This document shows, piece by piece, positions 7,501 to 11,582 of a DNA stretch of 11,582 nt; the first letter of the stretch is position 1; each line of letters opens with the position of its first letter. The notes beneath the pieces are model-generated. The model did no database searches. It saw only the letters and a program-made list of their open reading frames with translations, and was not told the DNA's origin. This stretch comes from an uncultured Dialister sp. (GTDB lineage Bacteria > Bacillota > Negativicutes > Veillonellales > Dialisteraceae), in contig OMVW01000059.1 in assembly GCA_900314595.1 (NCBI GenBank), positions 1-11,582 of the forward strand, given 5' to 3'. A program made the translations under genes and the position numbers.

Positions 7501-8112
7501 ATCCATGAAGTACCTGTGGAAAATTTCGGAAATGGAAGGCGCACCGAGAGACGTGTCGGGAATGCCGTTCGTAAAGACGGGGACCACATTGTACCCCTGC
7601 CGCTCCGCTTCCCGGACAAAAGAAGCCTGGTACGAAAGGTCGTCCCAGATCCATTCATCCCGGTAAAAAAGCATACCCAGGGCAGGCCGGCCGGGTTTGA
7701 AAAACCTCTCCCGATAAGCTGCGGGGTCGGTCATACACTTCCCGTCCATATCAGGATGGTAAATCCCCGCCCAGCAGAGCTTCTCCGGCGCCTTCACCTT
7801 CTCATTTTCTCCGCTCAAAAGGCTCTGGGCATAGAGCCAGAAATTTTTATAATTTTCCATGCCTCCGTACTGGGCATACTGCTGCAGCACCTGGATGGCC
7901 GGATGCTCCAGGCCCCGGCCTGCTTCCCCTTCTGCCGATCCTGCGGCATCCATGAAATAAGGAATATTTTCCTTCTCCATAAAGAACCGGCACCGGTCCC
8001 AGAACCGGGTAGAACCGGGTGCGGATCGTATTTCCCATCCACCGGATGAGAACGAGAGAAGCAGAAAAAAGCCTTTCCTCCCAGTCCCGAGTCCATCGGC
8101 TGTCACTTGCAA
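4513..8112 (-). CDS. cobN: Large downstream frame of the CobN/HmuS-like chelatase
   Basis: This open frame holds about 95% of the CobN/BchH (magnesium-chelatase H subunit) domain. Cytoplasmic members bind a tetrapyrrole and insert, or in HmuS-like proteins remove, a metal. Numbered on the repaired protein, diagnostic blocks are HVGTHGNLEWLPGKG at 530, GEGIQAKRR soon after, WSGANMRSHGQ at 879, RPRIDVTGRISGLFRD, GTYGAG, and YNAYHGGM at 1075-1082; the conserved His residues fit the family's active site. Only a TTG at 8110-8112 opens this frame upstream of the duplication, and the first 35 residues are out-of-frame translation unlike CobN. The first downstream Met (7978-7980) has no ribosome site. 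Independent translation is therefore unlikely. No CobS/CobT or BchD/I partner is in the window. Family is certain; cobalt chelation versus heme or corrinoid handling is open. Confidence 0.88.
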   Translation of the reverse strand: MQVTADGLGTGRKGFFLLLSFSSGGWEIRSAPGSTRFWDRCRFFMEKENIPYFMDAAGSAEGEAGRGLEHPAIQVLQQYAQYGGMENYKNFWLYAQSLLSGENEKVKAPEKLCWAGIYHPDMDGKCMTDPAAYRERFFKPGRPALGMLFYRDEWIWDDLSYQASFVREAERQGYNVVPVFTNGIPDTSLGAPSISEIFHRYFMDGNRPVVRAIVNVMKFSFSASGSISTKEMEEIGIPVLEAYSLIMPKEEWQASSEGLTMAELSFSAAMPEVDGIIHTVPLASKTVNEEGLVRYLPMEERMRLVVSKAGKWARLSMKENKDKKVAIIFHNYPPKNSNIGSAVGLDTMESIQKLLFRMKEKGYDVPWIPKDGAELIRKMTSHATNDMDMLTDEQVKECEKLPVSEYLKGHHHFTEKVKAQLEKDWGRAPGSVMVEDGNILVPGTMDGHIFLTVQPARGYGLDPGKLYHDPYVAPTHQYLAFYQWLRDSWKADMVIHVGTHGNLEWLPGKGVGLDRESYPELALGDLPNLYFYHMTIVGEGIQAKRRGSACLVSHLPAPMAESGTYEELADLERLLDEYAHFRKAGEGQEKSTEKDIRKLALKLDLDTDVPLSEDFSDYVSRLHEFIEEIRDSETHVGLHVLGEMPTGEILTDTLGRLLQFPQGDVPSLPDLWGELYGISSEEMKKKAGNIYPCGLTGGELLARSQKEEKEMISLLVEKDFSEAAISGIFHHEPVLSAPKEWQEKLKILLSFACGELKEKLSRTKEEMIHAENGLDGHYIRPGATGSPAVSGPSILPPAINFYGLDPRLLPTKAAWKLGQDLANQVITQYIADEGKYPENIGMVLWSGANMRSHGQCIAEFLYFLGLKPLWQRGSGYVKDLEVIPLSELKRPRIDVTGRISGLFRDTMPQAAELLDRAILLASSLDERDEDNFVKRHVSEDSEALMREGISREEAWRQAAYRIFGDAPGTYGAGIGNLLESKNWQTLDDLSNVYIRWGGHAYGGKARGEFRPDLFRKRLSHMDVTIKNEDNHETNMLSSDDYNAYHGGMIASVRAISGKAPKSYAGDTTDRRNPKVLTVQETARRTFRSEAINPKYIKGMMKHGYKGAADLSNMVSISYQWDATTKIMDDWMYEQYAEKYVLDKDMADWMNDVNPWARKRIIETLLEADKRGLWKADEEMEKKLEELYLDVEGEMEAQSE

Positions 8113-8224
8113 TCTTCAGCACATCACAATCGGTATGAAGTTTTCCGGCCGACTTCAATTGACGGCACGCCGCCCCCATCATGGCATATCGCCGGTCCAC
8201 ATTGGTGATGTAAAGTATTTTCAT
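7847..8224 (-). CDS. Truncated N-terminal frame of the CobN-like gene
   Basis: As written, translation from the authentic start gives 125 residues. Residues 1-71 are the true CobN N-terminus, an alpha/beta segment beginning KILYITNVDRR and including the LVLIRWMGNTI strand. Residues 72-125 are frameshifted, rich in Gly, Arg and Pro, and resemble nothing. The product would have no chelatase domain. It is listed because it is the frame a ribosome would actually read from the best start site. Confidence 0.7.
   Translation of the reverse strand: MKILYITNVDRRYAMMGAACRQLKSAGKLHTDCDVLKIASDSRWTRDWEERLFSASLVLIRWMGNTIRTRFYPVLGPVPVLYGEGKYSLFHGCRRIGRRGSRPGPGASGHPGAAAVCPVRRHGKL
8001..8020. repeat. Exact 10-bp tandem duplication inside cobN
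   Basis: AGAACCGGGT occurs at 8001-8010 and again at 8011-8020. The first eight bases, AGAACCGG, occur a third time at 7983-7990. Because 10 is not a multiple of three, the duplication shifts the cobN frame; copy numbers of 1, 4 or 7 would keep it open. Such a short, GC-rich, perfect repeat is a plausible site for slipped-strand mispairing. Confidence 0.97.
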
Positions 8225-8246
8225 AAATGCCTCAACTCTTGAAAAT

Positions 8247-8324
8247 CGTAATAATAAATCCGGAAAACCAGTCTGTGATAACTAAAATTATACATCATGT
8301 TTATTTTAATTGTTTATTATTACG
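8247..8324. promoter_or_regulatory. Perfect 12-bp inverted repeat bracketing the cobN promoter
   Basis: CGTAATAATAAA at 8247-8258 is matched by its exact reverse complement TTTATTATTACG at 8313-8324. The arms are 66 bp apart centre to centre and flank the cobN -10 element (8287-8292). One arm lies upstream of the probable transcript start, so the pair cannot form a leader hairpin. Two operator sites in opposite orientation, perhaps bridged by looping, is the simplest reading. The regulator is unknown. Confidence 0.55.
8287..8292 (-). promoter_or_regulatory. Probable -10 element for cobN
   Basis: A perfect TATAAT reads on the minus strand at 8287-8292. The expected start of transcription is near 8280, about 55 nt before the cobN ATG. 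No good -35 is found at 16-18 bp, suggesting that the promoter depends on an activator or is weak. Confidence 0.45.
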
Positions 8325-8363
8325 GCATTTTATTTTATTTGTTGGAAATTTATTATGTTTTGA

Positions 8364-8392
8364 TTGATAAATATATTAGAAATTGCTATACT
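8364..8392 (+). promoter_or_regulatory. Strong promoter for the TonB-dependent receptor
   Basis: TTGATA (-35, 8364-8369) and TATACT (-10, 8387-8392) have a 17-bp spacer, with an extended -10 TG at 8384-8385. The transcript should start near 8399, leaving an unusually long leader of about 155 nt before the ATG at 8554. Confidence 0.7.
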
Positions 8393-8398
8393 AGCCAT

Positions 8399-8553
8399 AA
8401 ATGAAGCAAAAAATGGAAAATAATAAAAATAACGACCACTCCATTGCATCATTTTGAATACACTTGAAAAAGGGCCGTGAGAACACTGTTCCAGTTTCTT
8501 ATGCTCATTTTTTATTGGGCATAACAAAATCATCCAAAGGAGAGGGATATTTT
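8399..8553 (+). promoter_or_regulatory. Long structured leader of the receptor mRNA
   Basis: The predicted leader has no long ORF. It contains the near-perfect palindrome GAACACTGTTC (8481-8491) and an 8-bp hairpin, TTATGCTC (8499-8506) with GGGCATAA (8517-8524) around a 10-nt AT loop, 12 nt ahead of the ribosome site at 8537. No U-run follows, so it is not a terminator. I could not recognise a cobalamin riboswitch core. Control of translation is possible but unproven. Confidence 0.4.
8537..8546 (+). promoter_or_regulatory. Ribosome binding site fixing the receptor start
   Basis: AAGGAGAGGG precedes ATG 8554 by 7-11 nt. It decides the start: the protein then begins with MKKRLF and a clean signal peptide, whereas the in-frame TTG at 8464 would put 30 unrelated residues ahead of the signal peptide. 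Confidence 0.85.
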
Positions 8554-10512
8554 ATGAAAAAGAGACTATTTTGTGCTGTTTTAGCTGCTTCCGCATGCAT
8601 AGGGGGAATGACTGCGGTTCATGCTGAATCCGTTCCTGTTTATACACTGGCGCCGATTACGGTTACTGCCCAGCGTTACGAGAAGAAAGATGTCAATATC
8701 GCGGCCAGCACCCAGGTCGTTACCCATGAAGAATTAGTCCAGACCGGGCAGCAGAATGTGCAGCAGGCGCTTTCCTACCTCGATGGCATCACTTACTCCG
8801 GAATGGGGCCAAATGGCACAGCTGTCAGCTCCATGACCAGTAAAATAGTCATCCGTGGTGTAGAAGACGGTACACTTGTCATGGTCAATGGGACACCAAT
8901 CAACTGGCGCAGCCGTTACAATCTGGAAGATATCCCCACTGAATCGATTGAAAGAGTCGAAATCGTCCGCGGGGGCGGTGCCGTTCTTTACGGAAGCCAG
9001 GCAACCGGCGGCGTCATTAATATTATTACAAAGAAGAAAATGCCAAACCGTGTATCCGTCGGTCTTGGCAATTATGGCCAGCAGGATTATGCCGTATCTG
9101 CCAACGCCGGAGATTTCTCCTTTGCCTACCACTATAACAAATGGGGTGATGTAGGCTTGATTTCCTCCACCTGGCCCAGCGAAAAATATCATGCCGGCAA
9201 GATTGAAAACCGGATGCGCTTCAAAGGTTCTGAAAAAAATGATTTCCTCGCCACCTATAAAATCAGTGACAATCTGGACTTCCTCTACAACCACGATGAA
9301 TCGGCAAATAAATGGGAATATACTTTCCAGAAGAATGCGCCGGCTAAAATAAAGGGAGCTACCCGTTATCAGCGTAAATATGAAAGAGATAAAGATTTTG
9401 TCCAGTTGAATCTTCACGACCTGAACGGCTGGAGCGGTCATCTTTTCTATAACCGAAACACTCTGGAAACCCATGGAACCGACTTTTACTCTTCTTCCGG
9501 TTCAAAGAAGGGATATCCGAAATCCGTATGGAATAAAGAAAAGAACCTGTCCTATGGATATGACGGACAGAAAGTATGGAAAGAAAAGACCCAGACCTTC
9601 CTGCTCGGCACCTCTTATGAAAGAAATGAATACTACGATTATGAAGACAAAGATTACAGCAGAAACATCTTCTCCTTCTTTGGATCCTGGGACAAATCGC
9701 TGACAGATAAAGACCAGCTCACCCTTTCTGCCCGTGAAACCTGGACCACCGGCGCTGCCGAAGATAAAAATTACAGCAACTTCAGCGGCCAGGCACAGTA
9801 TCTTCACAAGCTTAATGACAACCAGAGCGTTTATGCCAGCATAGGACAATCTTTCGTACTTCCTGCTTTTGCCCAGATGTATTCTGACGGGAACCGTCCC
9901 GGCGTTAATGTAGTCGGTGACACAAGCCTGAAACCGGAAAAAGGTCTCCATTATGAAACGGGCTGGAAATATGAGAGCGACAAAGCCCAGTACAAAGTGG
10001 CCCTCTTTGCCACCCGTATTAAAGACAATATCACCTACTCCAAGAGCGGTGATAAATTCTATGTCATGAATGAAGACTTCAAGAATCATGGTCTGGAAAC
10101 AAGCGTAACCGTCAAGTCAAATGACAACTTCTCCTGGCATGCAGGTCTTACCTGGCAGGATCCCAAATCCAAAGTCAAGTCCGAAAAGAAAGGTGCCAAG
10201 ACTTACTGGGATCGTTCCTATGGCCGTTTCCTGCTGAATGGCGGTATTAACTATACAAAGGATAAATGGGCTGCCGCACTGAATGCTACTTATCTGGCCG
10301 ACCGTGTTCTCTGCCCATCCAGCGCTCATTCCTTTGATGAGAAGCCATATCTGCTGACCTCTATGAATGTGAAATATTCGCCCAATGATATCAGCGATAT
10401 CACTCTAACCATAAATAACATTCTTGATAGAGAAGATAACATTTCCCATACTTCCAGCCACTATAGTGCGACACCTATTAACTGGATGCTTTCCTATAAT
10501 TATCGGTTCTGA
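8554..10512 (+). CDS. TonB-dependent outer-membrane receptor
   Basis: A 652-residue outer-membrane active transporter. Residues 1-24 are a signal peptide (cleavage after VHA). A TonB box-like APITVTAQ follows at 33-40. The plug domain runs to about 160, with IVIRGVEDGTLVMVNG (98-113), the SIERVEIVRGGGAVLYGS block (131-148) and GGVINIIT (152-159). The rest is a 22-strand barrel-type sequence with the common FVLPAFAQMY and GDTSLKPEKGLHYETG motifs, a NILDRED segment and a terminal YNYRF ending in Phe. Members import iron-siderophores, heme, cobalamin or other large ligands using TonB/ExbBD energy; none of those energisers is in the window. Plug and barrel style is nearest the BtuB/HmuR/catecholate group. 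Divergence from the CobN-like gene suggests a tetrapyrrole ligand, which is inference. It is a monocistronic unit with its own promoter and terminator. Confidence 0.95.
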   Translation: MKKRLFCAVLAASACIGGMTAVHAESVPVYTLAPITVTAQRYEKKDVNIAASTQVVTHEELVQTGQQNVQQALSYLDGITYSGMGPNGTAVSSMTSKIVIRGVEDGTLVMVNGTPINWRSRYNLEDIPTESIERVEIVRGGGAVLYGSQATGGVINIITKKKMPNRVSVGLGNYGQQDYAVSANAGDFSFAYHYNKWGDVGLISSTWPSEKYHAGKIENRMRFKGSEKNDFLATYKISDNLDFLYNHDESANKWEYTFQKNAPAKIKGATRYQRKYERDKDFVQLNLHDLNGWSGHLFYNRNTLETHGTDFYSSSGSKKGYPKSVWNKEKNLSYGYDGQKVWKEKTQTFLLGTSYERNEYYDYEDKDYSRNIFSFFGSWDKSLTDKDQLTLSARETWTTGAAEDKNYSNFSGQAQYLHKLNDNQSVYASIGQSFVLPAFAQMYSDGNRPGVNVVGDTSLKPEKGLHYETGWKYESDKAQYKVALFATRIKDNITYSKSGDKFYVMNEDFKNHGLETSVTVKSNDNFSWHAGLTWQDPKSKVKSEKKGAKTYWDRSYGRFLLNGGINYTKDKWAAALNATYLADRVLCPSSAHSFDEKPYLLTSMNVKYSPNDISDITLTINNILDREDNISHTSSHYSATPINWMLSYNYRF

Positions 10513-10523
10513 TTAGAATTGAT

Positions 10524-10565
10524 AAACCCGCCGAATGAACATATCATTCGACGGGTTTTATTTTG
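10524..10565 (+). terminator. Intrinsic terminator after the receptor gene
   Basis: A 15-position stem (10524-10538 with 10544-10558) has a single C/A mismatch at 10531/10551 and a 5-nt loop, followed by TTTTATTTTG. It ends the receptor transcript 12 nt after its stop codon and insulates the aldo/keto reductase. Confidence 0.9.
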
Positions 10566-10577
10566 TCATTAAAAATG

Positions 10578-10586
10578 TGGTACAGT
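10578..10586 (+). promoter_or_regulatory. Possible extended -10 promoter for the aldo/keto reductase
   Basis: TGG immediately precedes TACAGT (10581-10586), resembling an extended -10 (TGn plus four of six consensus bases). A good -35 at the right distance is missing. It lies between the receptor terminator and the reductase ribosome site, where a promoter is needed. Confidence 0.35.
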
Positions 10587-10626
10587 AACTATGGAAGCAT
10601 GAATATTTTTTATTGGAGGAATTCCC

Positions 10627-11427
10627 ATGAACTATATCACTTTAAATGATGGAAATAAGCTTCCCGCTTTCGGCCTGGGCACCTGGGGGCTTCGGGGGAA
10701 TGGCTGCGCAGAGACCGTGGCCAGGGCCATTGAGATGGGCTATGGCCTCATCGATACGGCAAGGATGTATGGGAATGAAAAAAACGTGGGCCGGGGCATC
10801 CGGGAAGCGGGAGTGGCACGGGAAAAGCTTTTCGTAACGTCCAAGGTCTGCTCGCCCTATACCTCCTATGAAGCCACGAAACGTATCATCGAGGAATCCC
10901 TGGACGCCCTGGAGCTGGATTATATCGATTTATATCTGGTTCACGAGCCTTATGATTCATCCCTTGAAATGTATGAAGCCCTGAAGGAGGCCAAAGGAAA
11001 AGGTCTCCTCCGGTCCATCGGGATTTCCAATTTCAATGAAGCCGAATATCTGGATTTCATCAAAGGCTTCGGCCTCATCCCCGCAGTAAACCAGATGGAA
11101 AATCATGTGTACTTTCTCCGGTCCCATCTGCAGGAAATCATGAGGGCTCATGGCACCGTCATGCAGGGCTGGGCGCCTTTCACGGAGGGCATGCGGCCCA
11201 TTTTCAGGGAAAAGATTCTTAATGAAATCGGGAATCGTCATGGAAAAACGGCAGGACAGATCGCCCTGAGATACCTTCTCCAGAACGGGGTCCCCACCAT
11301 CGCCAAATCTTCCCACGGGGAAAGGCTCAAAGAAAATTTGGATATTTTTGACTTTTCCCTCACTGCCGATGAAATGAAGACAATTCATGGGCTGGATGAA
11401 GGAAAAAGCCTCTTCGGTTGGTACTAA
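10627..11427 (+). CDS. Aldo/keto reductase
   Basis: A 266-residue cytoplasmic NAD(P)H-dependent oxidoreductase with the aldo/keto reductase TIM-barrel fold, reducing aldehydes or ketones to alcohols. The catalytic tetrad is complete: Asp43 (LIDTA), Tyr48 (MYGNE), Lys73 (VTSKV) and His106 (YLVHEP). Other signatures are GLGTWGL at 16-22, SIGISNF in the middle and the cofactor-binding IAKSSHGERLKENL near the C-terminus, whose Lys-Ser and Arg residues suggest NADPH preference. Length is at the short end normal for bacterial 2,5-diketo-gluconate reductase-like members. His106 is followed by Glu-Pro where many relatives have Trp-Pro. GGAGGA (10615-10620) precedes the ATG by 6 nt. It stands alone after a terminator, so there is no evidence tying it to the receptor. 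Physiological substrate is unknown. Confidence 0.94.
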   Translation: MNYITLNDGNKLPAFGLGTWGLRGNGCAETVARAIEMGYGLIDTARMYGNEKNVGRGIREAGVAREKLFVTSKVCSPYTSYEATKRIIEESLDALELDYIDLYLVHEPYDSSLEMYEALKEAKGKGLLRSIGISNFNEAEYLDFIKGFGLIPAVNQMENHVYFLRSHLQEIMRAHGTVMQGWAPFTEGMRPIFREKILNEIGNRHGKTAGQIALRYLLQNGVPTIAKSSHGERLKENLDIFDFSLTADEMKTIHGLDEGKSLFGWY

Positions 11428-11429
11428 TT

Positions 11430-11464
11430 TTAGGAATTAGGAATTGGGGGTTAGGGATTAGGGG
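11430..11464. repeat. Five 7-bp tandem units, TTAGGGA-like
   Basis: Five consecutive heptamers follow the reductase stop: TTAGGAA, TTAGGAA, TTGGGGG, TTAGGGA and TTAGGGG. The phase is exact although the sequence drifts, as in a decaying minisatellite. The G-rich strand could form unusual structure. There is no T-run terminator here for the reductase. Confidence 0.8.
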
Positions 11465-11505
11465 TCTCATCAGACATTTAATGACTAAAATGGTCCTAGG
11501 AAATT

Positions 11506-11551
11506 GGACACGGGAAACTGGTATCCCCGAACATAGGACAGGGTAAACTGG
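11506..11551. repeat. Spaced 16-bp direct repeats, possible edge of a mobile element
   Basis: GGACACGGGAAACTGG (11506-11521) and GGACAGGGTAAACTGG (11536-11551) agree at 14 of 16 bases and are 30 bp apart. A weaker copy lies at 11492-11507, and GGACA recurs at 11568. Repeated sites with this period recall the multiple terminal repeats of IS21-type elements, but no transposase is in the window, which ends 31 bp later. Nothing coding is seen in 11428-11582. Confidence 0.45.
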
Positions 11552-11582
11552 AAAATCCCTTTGCCATGGACACTCTACTCCT

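Larger units (their letters stand above)
4513..8224 (-). pseudogene. cobN: CobN-family chelatase gene, split by a 10-bp duplication frameshift
   Basis: The complete gene begins at ATG 8222-8224 behind GAGG (8230-8233, 5-nt spacing), giving MKILYITNVDRR, and ends at TAA 4513-4515. The frame is broken at 8001-8020, where the 10-mer AGAACCGGGT is present twice in tandem. Codons 1-71 are read before or within the duplication and continue out of frame to a stop at 7847; the rest of the protein lies in another frame. Deleting one copy leaves 3702 nt, exactly 1234 codons, and joins GNTIRTRF directly to WDRCRFFMEKENIP with no other damage. The whole 1233 residues would be a normal length for CobN/HmuS-type proteins. 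Apart from the duplication, no stop, gap or decay is visible, so the lesion is recent, reversible, or a sequencing or assembly artefact. Confidence 0.85.

Noticed and set aside
4807..7666. Several long frames antisense to cobN (for example 6196-7104 on the plus strand)
   Set aside because: They mirror the codon bias of the strongly supported CobN frame, show no recognisable domains and have no ribosome sites.
8277..8295. Fur-box-like 19-mer overlapping the cobN -10
   Set aside because: Only 11 of 19 bases match the classic consensus, in very AT-rich DNA, so chance cannot be excluded.
8501..8524. Seven-codon leader ORF (MLIFYWA)
   Set aside because: It has no ribosome site and lies wholly within the hairpin; too short to support.
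8464..8553. Upstream in-frame extension of the TonB receptor
   Set aside because: It starts at a TTG without a ribosome site and puts 30 unlikely residues ahead of a normal signal peptide; ATG 8554 with AAGGAG is clearly better.
8399..8553. Cobalamin riboswitch in the receptor leader
   Set aside because: AAAAAGGG, GTGA and ACTGT fragments recall parts of the motif, but the B12 box and the conserved core spacing are absent.
8734..10089. Minus-strand frames of 246 and 195 codons opposite the TonB receptor
   Set aside because: The receptor frame has clear plug and barrel motifs; the antisense frames have no family resemblance.

Overview
The window looks like chromosome from a diderm Firmicute (Negativicutes; Dialister or a relative is my best guess). 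It encodes a TonB-dependent outer-membrane receptor and a PagL-type outer-membrane protein, so the cell has an LPS outer membrane. Its AGGAGG-type ribosome sites and compact hairpin/T-run terminators are Firmicute-like. The taxon is an inference, not a search result.

Layout, left to right. Positions 1-179 (+) hold the 3' end of a DUF4143-type ATPase gene, closed by a two-way terminator. Positions 212-2169 (-) hold a two-gene unit, an SLC13-type permease followed by an HpcH/HpaI aldolase, driven by a good sigma-70-type promoter at 2207-2235. The gap 2170-2457 carries that promoter, five 23-bp tandem repeats (2291-2405) and a forward promoter for a complete AAA+ ATPase/DUF4143 gene (2458-3735, +). 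A second two-way terminator separates it from a PagL-like lipid A deacylase family gene (3782-4399, -).

Positions 4513-8224 (-) hold a very large CobN-family chelatase gene. It is split by a frameshift: an exact 10-bp tandem duplication (8001-8020) shifts the reading frame after codon 71, and removing one copy restores a single 1233-residue protein. Across a 329-bp AT-rich control region lies a divergent TonB-dependent receptor gene (8554-10512, +) with its own strong promoter, a leader of about 155 nt and a terminator. The last gene is an aldo/keto reductase (10627-11427, +). The final 155 bp are non-coding, with a 7-bp tandem array and spaced direct repeats that may be the edge of a mobile or repetitive element.

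How the genes may work together. The CobN-like protein and the receptor form a divergent pair consistent with outer-membrane uptake and cytoplasmic handling of a metallo-tetrapyrrole (heme or a corrinoid), as in HmuR/HmuS-type loci; the substrate is not proven by the sequence. The permease and aldolase probably import and cleave a carboxylic acid. The most striking points are the 10-bp duplication that breaks cobN, the repeat array abutting the ATPase promoter, and a perfect 12-bp inverted repeat bracketing the cobN -10 element.
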